From the NCBI RefSeq assembly GCF_005893125.1, contig NZ_VCJS01000030.1:24473-88472 (forward strand): DNA of 64,000 bases, written 5' to 3'. Origin of the DNA: Nonomuraea basaltis (GTDB taxonomy: Bacteria; Actinomycetota; Actinomycetes; Streptosporangiales; Streptosporangiaceae). Shown one piece after another: positions 34,640 to 43,376 of the stretch; position 1 is the stretch's first letter, and the number at the start of each line of letters is the position of its first letter. Below the pieces are notes generated by a model that made no database searches, had not been told where the DNA came from, and saw nothing but the letters and a program-made list of their open reading frames with translations. The position numbers and the translations under genes are program-made.

Positions 34640-35603
34640 GCATTCCCGCCGAACGGAACTGACGCGGTGAGACGCCGTAGGCGATCTTGAACACGCGGGA
34701 GAAGTGCGGAGCATCAGGCAGACCCCAGCGCGCTCCGATCTCGGACACGGACCGGCCTGCGTGCACCGGGTCGACAAGCATCCGACGACAATGCTCCAGG
34801 CGACGCGTGCGGATCCAGGACGACACGCTCATGCCCTCCGTGCTGAACAGCTGGTGCAGCTGCCGCACCGAGATGTAGTGCGCGGCGGCGATCTGAGGCG
34901 GCGTGAGCGATTCGTCGTCGAGGTTCGCCTCGATGAAGTTCTTGATCTGGTTCAGCAGCCTTCGCCGAGGCTCGTTCGTCCCTTCCAGCCCGACGTCGAG
35001 CTCGTTCGCGAACAGAGTGGTGACCAGGTCGATCGTGGTATGTGCGAGCCGCAATGCAGCGCCGCCGTTCAGCGACTCGAAGTTCTTCGCCATCCGGAGC
35101 AGGAACGGACTGATCACCTGGCACATCGCGCGGTTCGCCGGCAGTCTGGTTGCCGTCAGCTCGCCCAGGTCCGCGGTGGGCAGGTCGATCGAGGAGCGGG
35201 GGAACATCAAGACGATGTGCCGCATGTTGTCGTCCGATATGAGTGTGTACGGCCTCGTCGTGTCGTAGAGGGAGATGTCGCCGGGGGTGAGCAGCGCTTC
35301 CTTGCCGTCCTGGAGCAACAAGCTGCTGCCGCGTAGCTGCATCGAGAGCTTGTAGTAGTCGCGACTCGAATTCGTTACCAGTTCCGGGGTTCGGAACACC
35401 GAGTGCTGACTGACGCGGATGTCGAACATGGCGAGCCGGTCGATGCGCTTGGCGCGCAGTTGCCCATGGAAAGAGTCGGGCCGGTCGGTCTGCACCTCCA
35501 GCGGAACGAAGCTCTTGGAAACGTGCGTTCGCCACTCGTGGAAGTCCGAGGTGAGGTAGCTCTCGACTTCATGTCGTGAGCGCGGTGTTGAATCCACCGT
35601 CAT
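34629..35603 (-). CDS. AraC family regulator of the aromatic catabolic island
   Basis: The 324-residue protein has an N-terminal AraC-binding-like cupin domain (FVPLEVQTDRPDSFHGQLRA, ALLTPGDISLYDTTRPYTLI). A C-terminal pair of helix-turn-helices follows: LTPPQIAAAHYISVRQLHQL and VSEIGARWGLPDAPHFSRVF, closing YGVSPRQFR. This is the NitR/FeaR-like architecture common to activators of aromatic catabolism. It sits between the GMC gene and the Liv/homogentisate operons. Two pairs of 21-bp-spaced repeats upstream of GMC and upstream of the MBL-hydroxylase operon fit its expected binding mode, so it probably activates both. Confidence 0.88.
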   Translation of the reverse strand: MTVDSTPRSRHEVESYLTSDFHEWRTHVSKSFVPLEVQTDRPDSFHGQLRAKRIDRLAMFDIRVSQHSVFRTPELVTNSSRDYYKLSMQLRGSSLLLQDGKEALLTPGDISLYDTTRPYTLISDDNMRHIVLMFPRSSIDLPTADLGELTATRLPANRAMCQVISPFLLRMAKNFESLNGGAALRLAHTTIDLVTTLFANELDVGLEGTNEPRRRLLNQIKNFIEANLDDESLTPPQIAAAHYISVRQLHQLFSTEGMSVSSWIRTRRLEHCRRMLVDPVHAGRSVSEIGARWGLPDAPHFSRVFKIAYGVSPRQFRSAGMPAT

Positions 35604-35943
35604 GAATCCTCCCGGTCTGATTGCTCGAGTCCACTTTGCACCCTCGATGTGACCGGCGACACAGTCTGGCGCAACTTGCTCCTGCGTGCTAAAAATCCTG
35701 CACGGTGAGACAAGTTCCCACGATCACCCCTGAAGTATTGTAAGTGATCTTGCTAGGGAGTAAATGATCGTGGGCGGTGTCGATGATGCACCGTATGCTA
35801 CGATAAGTGATCGTTCGTGTACTCTGGCGAATGTGGCTGTGCTGGAGCGTCGTCCGTTGCGCGAGCGCGGTCGACTCCTGCCAGCCAGGCACCCGCAAAC
35901 CCGAGATCCCCAGACCACCCCGAAGATCACCAACAGCATCCGA
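35604..35943. other. AT-richer intergenic region
   Basis: This 340-base stretch between the AraC start and the end of livF is AT-richer than its neighbours around 35680-35830. AAGTGATC occurs twice (35740 and 35804 regions), but I see no convincing gene. It should contain the AraC gene promoter and the end of the Liv transcript. No clear terminator hairpin is seen. Confidence 0.4.
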
Positions 35944-36642
35944 TCAATGATCCGTCCCCAGATACGTGCGTTGGAGCCGTTCGGGGTCTTCCACCAGAAC
36001 TGATGCCGGACCCCGGTAGGTCAGCCGGCCTCCGGTGATGACGGCCGCCTCGGTCGAGATTCCGAGAGCGAGCTGTGCGAACTGTTCGACCAGCAACACG
36101 CCCATACCGTCCGCGGCGAAGTCCTTCACGAGTGGCAGGAGCCGCCTGAAGACCGCAGGGGCCAGTCCCAGCGACATCTCGTCGACCAGGAGGAAGCGGG
36201 GTCGGGTGACGAGCGCGCGTGCGAGCACGAGCATCTGCTGCTCTCCGCCGGACAGGAGGGTCGCCGCGCTGTCATGACGCTTGCGGAGCTCGGGGAACAG
36301 CTCGAAGGCGCGCTTGATGTCCGCGGATGAGCGCGTGGCGACGCGAAGGTTCTCGGTCACCGTCAGGGAGCCGAACACTGTGCGGCCCTGCTCGACGTGC
36401 ACGATCCCCAGTCCCCGTCGACCGACCTTGCTATGCCGGGTGATCTCCTGGCCGTCGCAGGTGATGGAACCCCGCGCGACGTCGACCAGTCCGGAGACGG
36501 CCTCGAGCAGGGATGTCTTCCCGGCTCCGTTCGGGCCGATGAGTGTCGTCACCTCACCCCGTCGGACGGTGAGGGACACGTCGGTGACGACGCGGCCACC
36601 TGCCCGGTCGACGCAGACCTGCTTCAGCGTGAGCTCGCTCAT
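35944..36642 (-). CDS. livF: branched-chain-type ABC importer ATPase (LivF)
   Basis: The 232-residue ATPase has Walker A LIGPNGAGKTSLLEAVSGL, signature LLSGGEQQMLVLARAL, Walker B RFLLVDEMSLGLAP and the H-loop replaced by VEQF as is normal for LivF. It powers import through the HAAT-family transporter of this operon (livK, livH, livM-livG, livF). Its ATG overlaps the stop of the fused permease-ATPase gene by four bases. Location beside homogentisate catabolism suggests the substrate is an aromatic acid rather than an amino acid; this is inferred. Confidence 0.92.
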   Translation of the reverse strand: MSELTLKQVCVDRAGGRVVTDVSLTVRRGEVTTLIGPNGAGKTSLLEAVSGLVDVARGSITCDGQEITRHSKVGRRGLGIVHVEQGRTVFGSLTVTENLRVATRSSADIKRAFELFPELRKRHDSAATLLSGGEQQMLVLARALVTRPRFLLVDEMSLGLAPAVFRRLLPLVKDFAADGMGVLLVEQFAQLALGISTEAAVITGGRLTYRGPASVLVEDPERLQRTYLGTDH

Positions 36643-38498
36643 GTTGACTCCTCCCCGAGGTAGGCCCGCATCACCTTCGGGTCATTGAGGACGACGTCTG
36701 GCGTCCCGGCAGAGATCACGCGTCCGAAGTCGAGGACGACGAGTGACGTGCAGACCGATCGGACCATGTCCAGGTCGTGCTCGATCAGGAGGACCGCCGT
36801 GCCGAATCGTTCGGGGACCGCCTGGAGGTGGCGCCCGAAGCGGATGTGTTCCTCGTGCGACAGGCCCGCGGCGGGCTCGTCGAGCAGGAGCACCCGAGGA
36901 CCACTCAACACGTGCGCGGCCACCTCCACAAGGCGGCGTGTGGCCAGGTCGACGTCGGAAAGGAGGGAATGCGCCTGCGGGCACTCGAAGTGCTCGAGCG
37001 TCTCATCGATCGCCGCACGATCAGGACGCCCGTGGGCGACCATGCGCACGTAGGCGCCCACTCGGAGGCCCGGCGGAACCCGATCCTGCTGGAATGTGCG
37101 ACGCAGACCTGCCCGTGCCCGCGGCGTCGGCCGCAGGCCGGTCACGTCACGGTCACCGAGCTCGACCACTCCGCGCTCGGAACGGGTGAACCCGGTGAGG
37201 ACATCGACCAGTGACGACTTCCCGGCTCCGTTGGGGCCGATCAGCCCGACGATTGCGCCAGTGGGTATGTCGAGGTCGACATCGTCGAGGGCGGTCACCG
37301 CACCGAATCGCAAGGTGATGCCGCGAGCCGACAAGGCTGGCCCATGCGTCGCTGACCGCCCGGTCGGTGTCCGGGGAGGCGGACGAGTCGCCTCGGAGTG
37401 GGCGGTCGACGCGCGTGCTGCGGTCACGGGTCCTTGTTCGGTCAGATGCGTTGCCTCTGGAGCCCGGCGTCTACGGAGCCGGCTCAGGTTGTCCCCGAGG
37501 CTGTTGCCCGATGCGACCGCCTGGATGCCGGCGAGCCCGAACACCACCAGGGCCCAGTCCTGCGGAACGCCCCAGATGCGCAGCAGTTCAGGAATGCCGA
37601 CCCAGAGCACGCCACCGACCACCGCTGCGACGACGGCCTGTGCGCCTACCACTACCGCCAGGACGTACAGCGTGAGCGATGCGGTCGGTTCGAAGCTGCT
37701 CGGGTAGAGGACCCCGACCTGTCCCGCGGTCACGCCGCCGCTGATCCCGGCCAGGAGCGCGCTGAGACCGAACGCTGACGTCTTGGCGAAGGGCACGTTG
37801 ACCCCGGCCGCCGCAGTGCCTCGCTCGGAGTAGGCCACGGCGCGCCAGCTCGAACCGAGGCGCGTTCGCCCGAGATAGGCGACCAGGACCCCTGAGGCAA
37901 TGAGGATAGCGGCTGCCAGGACGAAGTAGTCCGGGTCGGATGCCGCCGCGCTCGGCCGACTGATGAAGAGCCCGTCGTTGGTCCCCGGGAACTGGGTGAG
38001 TCCCAGGGTCTGTCGAGCTGCCGCCGCGAAACCGAGAGTGACCACGGCGAGGTTGACACCGCGCAACCGGAGAGCTGGGAGGCCGATGACCACGCCGACG
38101 AGCCCCGAGGCCATGCCGCCGACGGCGATCCACACGACGAGCCCGCCGGGTGCCTGCCAGATACTCAGCTGGGCCACGACGACCGCGCCGACCGCGGCGA
38201 ACGAGAGCTGACACAAGGAGATCATTCCGGCCCGTCCCGAGACGACTCCGATGCCGACCAGGGCGATTGCGGCTGCGACCACGGTGATGCCCAGAAAGAC
38301 GAGGTACGGCGAGAGTGCACGACTGGCCACGATCGCGAGGAGCAGTGCGACCACTGCGCCTGAGGCCGGCATGAGCGGGTGTTGGCCGAAGTCGAAGGTA
38401 CCGACGAGCCGCGCCCACGGATTGCGGCCCGGCTGCGCGTCGCGAGACTCTCGTCTCACCTGAACGGCCGCGGCGCGACCGGTGTCAACGGGCGACAT
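36639..38498 (-). CDS. fused ABC permease-ATPase (LivM-LivG)
   Basis: The 619-residue protein joins a LivM-type permease (residues about 30-345, eight to ten helices, including GVVSGRAGMISLCQLSFAAVG and LRLRGVNLAVVTLGFAAAA) to a LivG-type ATPase (about 375-619). The ATPase shows Walker A LIGPNGAGKSSLVDVLTG and Walker B VLLLDEPAAGLS. The linker is Pro/Thr/Arg-rich. The ATPase C-loop reads LATRRLVEV, not the textbook LSGGQ, as in many LivG proteins. Fusion fixes the permease:ATPase ratio. It overlaps livH by 14 bases and livF by four. Confidence 0.92.
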   Translation of the reverse strand: MSPVDTGRAAAVQVRRESRDAQPGRNPWARLVGTFDFGQHPLMPASGAVVALLLAIVASRALSPYLVFLGITVVAAAIALVGIGVVSGRAGMISLCQLSFAAVGAVVVAQLSIWQAPGGLVVWIAVGGMASGLVGVVIGLPALRLRGVNLAVVTLGFAAAARQTLGLTQFPGTNDGLFISRPSAAASDPDYFVLAAAILIASGVLVAYLGRTRLGSSWRAVAYSERGTAAAGVNVPFAKTSAFGLSALLAGISGGVTAGQVGVLYPSSFEPTASLTLYVLAVVVGAQAVVAAVVGGVLWVGIPELLRIWGVPQDWALVVFGLAGIQAVASGNSLGDNLSRLRRRRAPEATHLTEQGPVTAARASTAHSEATRPPPRTPTGRSATHGPALSARGITLRFGAVTALDDVDLDIPTGAIVGLIGPNGAGKSSLVDVLTGFTRSERGVVELGDRDVTGLRPTPRARAGLRRTFQQDRVPPGLRVGAYVRMVAHGRPDRAAIDETLEHFECPQAHSLLSDVDLATRRLVEVAAHVLSGPRVLLLDEPAAGLSHEEHIRFGRHLQAVPERFGTAVLLIEHDLDMVRSVCTSLVVLDFGRVISAGTPDVVLNDPKVMRAYLGEEST

Positions 38499-39342
38499 CC
38501 CACACCTGATTTCTCTGGCTCCACAGCAGGAGCACGAGGATGACCGCGAACGGAATCCAGAACTTGAGGACCGACAGCTGGTTCGACTGGGCGAGGGCGC
38601 CCTGTAGCATGCCGAGCCCGATACCGCCCGCGACTGAGAGCCAGATGGACCGGAAGGCGCCGACCAGCGCGGCGGCGGCAGATGGCACCACGAGCATCGT
38701 CAGTGAGTACTGGTCGTTCGTCTGGGTCGGCGCGACGAGGGCGACCGCCACCCCCGCTACCACGCCGGTGGACAACCACACTGCGACGGTCAGAGACCTG
38801 GCGGGGACCCCCAGCAGCTCTGCTGTCGACGGTCGCTCCGACAGCGCCCGGAGCAGTACTCCGGCATCGGTCCTGCGCAGCACCAGGTGCGCAGCACTCG
38901 CGACCGCGACGGCCAGCAGGCACATCACCACGGCGATCCACGTGACCACCGTCCCGCCGAGGTCGACCGCCGCACCGTGAACGAGCGGCGCGAAGTTCTT
39001 GGGCTTCGTCCCGAAGGCGATGAACGACGCTGACAGCGTGAGGAGCAGTGCTGCGATAGAGACTGCGGATCGGTGCGTGATGTCCGCCTCCGGCATCCAG
39101 TGTGCAAGCACTGCACCGAGGATGCCGGAGGCCGCCGTTGCGACGGCCACTCCGAGAAGCACGGCCGGAAGGGCCGGCATTCCATGGTCCGCCAGCGTGA
39201 CTGCTGTGTAGGTCCCGAACATGGGCAACGCGAGCTGGGCGAAGTTCACGACCCGGATGAGCTGCGCCATCAAGGTCAGGCAGACGGCGATGGTGGCGTA
39301 GAGGCCGCCCAACGCCAGTCCGCTCAGAGCTCCTGAGATCAT
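38485..39342 (-). CDS. livH: branched-chain-type ABC importer permease (LivH)
   Basis: The 285-residue membrane protein has about eight helices. It opens GALSGLALGGLYATIAVCLT and has the LivH loop LRRTDAGVLLRALSERPSTA followed by LLGVPARSLTVAVWLSTGVV, the EAA-like coupling region. It forms the translocation path with the LivM half of the downstream fusion. It starts 12 bases after the end of the binding-protein gene and overlaps the fusion gene, so all four genes form one operon. Confidence 0.92.
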   Translation of the reverse strand: MISGALSGLALGGLYATIAVCLTLMAQLIRVVNFAQLALPMFGTYTAVTLADHGMPALPAVLLGVAVATAASGILGAVLAHWMPEADITHRSAVSIAALLLTLSASFIAFGTKPKNFAPLVHGAAVDLGGTVVTWIAVVMCLLAVAVASAAHLVLRRTDAGVLLRALSERPSTAELLGVPARSLTVAVWLSTGVVAGVAVALVAPTQTNDQYSLTMLVVPSAAAALVGAFRSIWLSVAGGIGLGMLQGALAQSNQLSVLKFWIPFAVILVLLLWSQRNQVWDVAR

Positions 39343-39354
39343 CGACTGCTCAAC

Positions 39355-40524
39355 TCAGCCTTGGTCGACAATGAGCCAGTTGTCCGCGGCGTTCTGCCAC
39401 GAGCCCTTGTCGAGGACGATCGGCCAGCCGGCGTGGTTCGGCTGGTGGCTGTTGCCCGACCCGAACTGGTATGGCGTGCCGACCATGGCGTTCTCGATCG
39501 GCGCCATCTTCTTCAGTGCCTCGGTCACCGACGTGCGATCGATGTCGCCCTTGATCGCCTTGAGGACGTCGACGAAGTACGTGGCTGCGAGGTATCCGCC
39601 CTGCGAGAACGACGTCAGCGCGAGACCTTGCTTGGTCATGAGCTCGCGCCAGTCCTTGTTCGCTGTCGCGTTGGTGTCTGTGAAGGGGAGGAACTCAGCC
39701 GGCACGTAAATCTTCTGCCCCGCCGGCGCGGCCTTCGCGAACTGCTCGGAGTACACCGAGGTCAGGAACAACCACGTGATCCCGGTGACCTTCTGGGCTA
39801 CCGCGGCCTTGAGCATGCCCAGGGCATCCGGTTCGACGAAGTTGGCGAAGACAGCGTCGCAGCCCTCCTCCTTGACCTTCACCGCCTGGGGCGTGTAGTC
39901 GGCGTTGCCGTAGGGCACGGTGTCGTCGATGTAGGCCAGCTTCGCGCCGGTCGCCTTCGTCCAGGCGTCGATCGCCGACTGATAGGCGGGCTTGGAGGCT
40001 CCGGTGATCGCGACGAAGGCACAGATCTTCTTGACGTGCAGCTTTTCCGAGCCGAACGTCAGCGTCATCTGCGAGTCGAGGTAGGGCCCGGCGTTGACCG
40101 GGGCCATCACCGGGCTGTTGAAGCATCCCGGCCCGACCCCGGTACCGACGACGCTCATGATCTTCTGCTGCTCGTAGAACTTTCCGTTCACATCACAGTC
40201 GACCAGGCTCGCGCCGCCCACCATGGCAACGGCGTTCTTGCTGGTCACGATGTCTCGCGCCGTCTGGGTTGCGGTCGCCGGGTCCGCCTTGTCGTCAGCG
40301 ACGACGTACTCGATCTTGCGTCCGCGGATCCCGCCCGTGGCGTTGACCCGGTCGAACACCGCCTTCGCCGCCGCAGATGCCTCGGGAAATGTTGCCGGAC
40401 CGCTGAGTGCGTTGATGGAGCCGACGACGATGGGTTCGTCCGCGGAGCCACCGCCACTGCCGCATGCGGCGAGGAGCATAGCTGACGTTGCGGCAGCGGC
40501 AAGGGCCAAGACCTGTTTCTTCAT
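39355..40524 (-). CDS. substrate-binding lipoprotein of the Liv-type importer (LivK-like)
   Basis: The 389-residue protein has a lipoprotein signal (MKKQVLALAAAATSAMLLAAC), then a type-I periplasmic-binding fold: IVVGSINALSGPATFPEASA, GGIRGRKIEYVVADDKADPA, and VAMVGGASLVDC. Family 5 HAAT binding proteins of this sort take branched-chain amino acids but also aromatic acids and amides. The ATG at 40524 follows AAAGG; the frame is open further up but the signal peptide fixes the start. It leads the liv operon and diverges from the homogentisate operon across a 239-base regulatory region. Confidence 0.9.
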   Translation of the reverse strand: MKKQVLALAAAATSAMLLAACGSGGGSADEPIVVGSINALSGPATFPEASAAAKAVFDRVNATGGIRGRKIEYVVADDKADPATATQTARDIVTSKNAVAMVGGASLVDCDVNGKFYEQQKIMSVVGTGVGPGCFNSPVMAPVNAGPYLDSQMTLTFGSEKLHVKKICAFVAITGASKPAYQSAIDAWTKATGAKLAYIDDTVPYGNADYTPQAVKVKEEGCDAVFANFVEPDALGMLKAAVAQKVTGITWLFLTSVYSEQFAKAAPAGQKIYVPAEFLPFTDTNATANKDWRELMTKQGLALTSFSQGGYLAATYFVDVLKAIKGDIDRTSVTEALKKMAPIENAMVGTPYQFGSGNSHQPNHAGWPIVLDKGSWQNAADNWLIVDQG

Positions 40525-40603
40525 GCGGAGCCTTTCGACAGGACGCCGGATGTCCATCACGGTCAGCGTCGCCGCAACGTTAGGAACACGGTGCGCTTCC
40601 GGG

Positions 40604-40640
40604 CTTGGCTCAGCGGGTAGGGAACTTGACCTAGCGGGCA
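40604..40640 (+). promoter_or_regulatory. tandem 16-bp direct repeats, candidate AraC sites before the homogentisate operon
   Basis: CTTGGCTCAGCGGGTA (40604-40619) and CTTGACCTAGCGGGCA (40625-40640) match at 12 of 16 positions and start 21 bp apart. The CTTGRC-N2-AG core and the 21-bp period recur in front of the GMC gene. Confidence 0.65.
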
Positions 40641-40672
40641 CGACCCATCTGCATGCCGGCTGTGCCTCCCAG

Positions 40673-40741
40673 ACTCGTGGTTATGGTCAAACCCATAAAA
40701 GGTTTTACGAGTTGGACGGCGGGTGCCAAGGTGCCCGCCGT
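40673..40741. promoter_or_regulatory. nested inverted repeats between livK and the MBL gene
   Basis: TTATGG-N6-CCATAA (40681-40698) lies inside ACTCGT (40673-40678)...ACGAGT (40707-40712). A second repeat ACGGCGGG-N10-CCCGCCGT occupies 40716-40741. All arms are perfect. They may be operators or fold in the leader RNA of the MBL gene that starts at 40764. Confidence 0.4.
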
Positions 40742-40763
40742 CACCCGAACAGATGGGATCGGC

Positions 40764-41726
40764 ATGGCCGGCAAACCCTTCGCGTCCTCGGCGGACATCA
40801 GTGCGAAGCAGCAGACGCTCGAGGTGCTCGCAGAAGGGGTATACGCCCTGACTGCGGAGGGCGACCCCAACGTCGGCGCCATCGAGGGCGAGGACTTCCT
40901 GGTCTGTTTCGAGGCGCTGGCGACGCCGACCGCAGCACGAGACTGGCTAGCGGAGCTCAGGAAGCACACGGACAAGCCCGTGAAATACCTCATCCTGTCG
41001 CATTACCATGCAGTGCGCGTCCTCGGTGCAAGCGCGTTCGACGCCGAGGTGATCGTGGCGCACGAGAACACCCGCCGGCTGATCGCCGAGCGTGGCCAAC
41101 AGGACTGGGCGTCGGAGTTCGGGCGGATGCCTCGCCTGTTCAAGGATCCCGAGTCGATCCCGGGGCTCACCTGGCCGACGGTGACATTCACCGACCGGTT
41201 CACCATCGATCTCGGTGGTGAACGCGGTGACCTCGTGTTGCAGTACTGCGGGCGCGGCCACACCGCCGGCGACATCGTCGCGTGGTTGCCCTCGCAGAAG
41301 ATCCTGTTCGCCGGTGACCTCGTGGAGGCCCAGGCGGCGCTGTACACCGGAGACGCGTTCCACCGCGACTGGGCGGCGGCGACACTCGACAATGTTGCTT
41401 CCTTCGGAGCCGAACAACTGGTGGGTGGCCGTGGGGCTGTCGCGCGCGGTGCGGAGGCCGTCAGCGCGGCGATTGAGCAGACGCGCGGCTTTCTCACCAC
41501 CATGATCGAGCACGTCGAAACCGTCCAGAAGCGTGGTGGCACCCTGAAGGAGGCGTTCGAGGCGACCCACACAGCGTTGGCGCCGAAGTTCGGGCACTGG
41601 CCGATCTTCGAGCACTGCCTGCCCTTCGACGTCGCGCGGTTGTGGGACGAGCTCTCCGGCACCGACTGGCCCCTCATTTGGACCGCCGAGCGCGACCGCC
41701 AGGTGTGGGACCTCCTTCAATCCTGA
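40764..41726 (+). CDS. MBL-fold protein with degenerate metal motif, first gene of homogentisate operon
   Basis: The protein (320 residues from the ATG at 40764; the frame is open to 40653) has a metallo-beta-lactamase-like fold: LAEGVYALTAEGDPNVGAIE, LILSHYHAVRVLGASAF, QYCGRGHTAGDIVAW and ILFAGDLVEAQAALYTGDAF. The usual HxHxDH motif reads HYHAVR, so the second-metal Asp and His are missing while the distal His and Asp ligands remain. It may bind one metal. The role in the pathway is unknown; hydrolysis of a lactone or thioester intermediate is possible. It is 13 bases before the flavin hydroxylase gene. Confidence 0.78.
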   Translation: MAGKPFASSADISAKQQTLEVLAEGVYALTAEGDPNVGAIEGEDFLVCFEALATPTAARDWLAELRKHTDKPVKYLILSHYHAVRVLGASAFDAEVIVAHENTRRLIAERGQQDWASEFGRMPRLFKDPESIPGLTWPTVTFTDRFTIDLGGERGDLVLQYCGRGHTAGDIVAWLPSQKILFAGDLVEAQAALYTGDAFHRDWAAATLDNVASFGAEQLVGGRGAVARGAEAVSAAIEQTRGFLTTMIEHVETVQKRGGTLKEAFEATHTALAPKFGHWPIFEHCLPFDVARLWDELSGTDWPLIWTAERDRQVWDLLQS

Positions 41727-41739
41727 CGGGACGCACACC

Positions 41740-43338
41740 ATGAATCAGCACCAACCCGTGCTCGTCCTCGGAAACGGGCCCGTCGGTCAGACGGCGGCCC
41801 TTCTTCTCGCTCGCTGGGGGATCCCCGTCGTTGTACTCGACGGCCGCCCCGCTCGCGATCTCGTCGGATCCAAGGCGATATGCCAGCAACGTGACGTCCT
41901 CGACATCTGGGAGAGCGTCGGCGTGGGAGCGACTCTTGCGGCCGAAGGCGTGACATGGACCCGGGCGCGCACGTTCTACCGCGATGATGAGCTGTTCACG
42001 ATCGATTTCGAGGACCCCGGCGCCTCGCCGTTCCCCCCGTTCGTGAACATCTCCCAGTGTCGCACCGAGGAGGTCCTCGACGATCAGATCGATGCCCAGC
42101 CGCTGATCGAGGTGCGCTGGGGCCACCGCGTCATCGCGATCGCGCAGGACGCCGAGGGCGTGACCGTGGCCTGCGAGACGGGAGCGGGGGAGATCGAGGT
42201 TCGCGGCAGTTACGTGCTGGCCTGCCCTGGAGCCCGTGGTGATGCCATCCGGGAGATGCTCGGGCTCTCGTTCGAGGGGCACACCTTTGGTGACCAGTTC
42301 CTCATCTGTGACCTGCGCACCGATCTTCCGGGGTGGGAGCGCGAGCGGCGGTTCTACTTCGACCCCCAATGGAACCCGGGCCGGCAGGTGTTGATCCATC
42401 CATGTCCGGACTCGACCTTCAGAATCGACTGGCAGGTGCCGGAGAACTTCGAGCTCGCGGAGGAGGAGCGCACCGGAGCGCTCGATGCCCGCATTCGCCA
42501 GATCATCGGCGACTGCGACTACGAAATCGTGTGGAAGTCGGCGTACCGCTTCCACTCGCGCGTGGTGAACCGCATGCGGGTCGGTCGTGCTCTCCTGGCC
42601 GGCGACGGAGCACACCTGGTGGCGCCCTTCGGCGCCCGGGGCCTCAACTCGGGCGTGCAGGACGCCGAGAACGCCGCATGGAAACTCGCCTACGTGCTCA
42701 ACGGGTGGGCGCCTGAGTCGCTCCTGGACACCTACCACCACGAGCGACACGCGGCTGCCCTGGAGAATCTGGAGGTCACCGGAGCGACCATGCGCTTCCT
42801 GGTTCCACAGACCGAGGAGCAGTGGGAGGACCGCAGGCGGACTCTCGAAGCTGCGCGTCACGACACGGACGCCCGTGCCCGGGTCGATTCGGGCCGGCTG
42901 GCCGAGCCGTTCTGGTACGTCGACTCGCCGCTCACCACGCCGGATTCCCGCGGCCCGTTCGCCGGTCGGCCGGCCAGGGGCACGATGCCCACACCGGCGC
43001 CCGGTGTGCTGATGCCGGACTTTCCCGTGCGCGGCGCCGACGGTGGCGAGACGCACCTGCGCCGACTCCTGCGCGACGGAATCACGGTGCTCGTTGGCGC
43101 GGCGTGTTCGCCGTCGGTACTCAGCCAGGCTCGCGAAGGCTCCGTGGGTCCGGTTCAGGCCTATGCGTTCGCCGACCTGTCGCCCGCCTTGGCGGGCGTC
43201 ATGGGCGCAGAAGCCGCCGAGGTATGGGTCGTACGACCCGATGCCCACGTGGCCGCGGTCCTCCGTGACCCATCGCCAGCCGAGCTCACTCGAGCGCTCG
43301 ACCGCGTACTCGCACGCGGTCTTCCCGCCACCGTCTGA
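41740..43338 (+). CDS. FAD-dependent aromatic hydroxylase (group A flavoprotein monooxygenase)
   Basis: The 532-residue protein has the FAD motif VLVLGNGPVGQTAALLLARWG (GxGxxG). It also has the DG-type region YVLACPGARGDAIREMLGLS and the second FAD motif ALLAGDGAHLVAPFGARGLN. A thioredoxin-like C-terminal domain follows (from about residue 400), as in MhpA/PheA/TfdB-type phenol hydroxylases. It adds a hydroxyl to a phenolic ring with NAD(P)H and O2. Being immediately upstream of homogentisate dioxygenase, it most likely hydroxylates 3- or 4-hydroxyphenylacetate to homogentisate (inference). Many group members use 3-(3-hydroxyphenyl)propionate, so the exact substrate is open. Confidence 0.88.
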   Translation: MNQHQPVLVLGNGPVGQTAALLLARWGIPVVVLDGRPARDLVGSKAICQQRDVLDIWESVGVGATLAAEGVTWTRARTFYRDDELFTIDFEDPGASPFPPFVNISQCRTEEVLDDQIDAQPLIEVRWGHRVIAIAQDAEGVTVACETGAGEIEVRGSYVLACPGARGDAIREMLGLSFEGHTFGDQFLICDLRTDLPGWERERRFYFDPQWNPGRQVLIHPCPDSTFRIDWQVPENFELAEEERTGALDARIRQIIGDCDYEIVWKSAYRFHSRVVNRMRVGRALLAGDGAHLVAPFGARGLNSGVQDAENAAWKLAYVLNGWAPESLLDTYHHERHAAALENLEVTGATMRFLVPQTEEQWEDRRRTLEAARHDTDARARVDSGRLAEPFWYVDSPLTTPDSRGPFAGRPARGTMPTPAPGVLMPDFPVRGADGGETHLRRLLRDGITVLVGAACSPSVLSQAREGSVGPVQAYAFADLSPALAGVMGAEAAEVWVVRPDAHVAAVLRDPSPAELTRALDRVLARGLPATV

Positions 43339-43376
43339 CCATTCCCACCTTTCGAACGACCCGGAGGCACTACGCC

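Noticed and set aside
35724..35939. 71-codon minus-strand frame in the AT-richer gap before livF
   Set aside because: No ribosome-binding site, no recognisable domain, and the composition is like non-coding DNA. I left the region as intergenic.
36639..38498. LivM-LivG fusion as a sequencing error removing a stop codon
   Set aside because: The linker of about 40 residues is in frame and coding-like, and the overlaps with livH and livF are normal, so a true fusion is the simpler reading.
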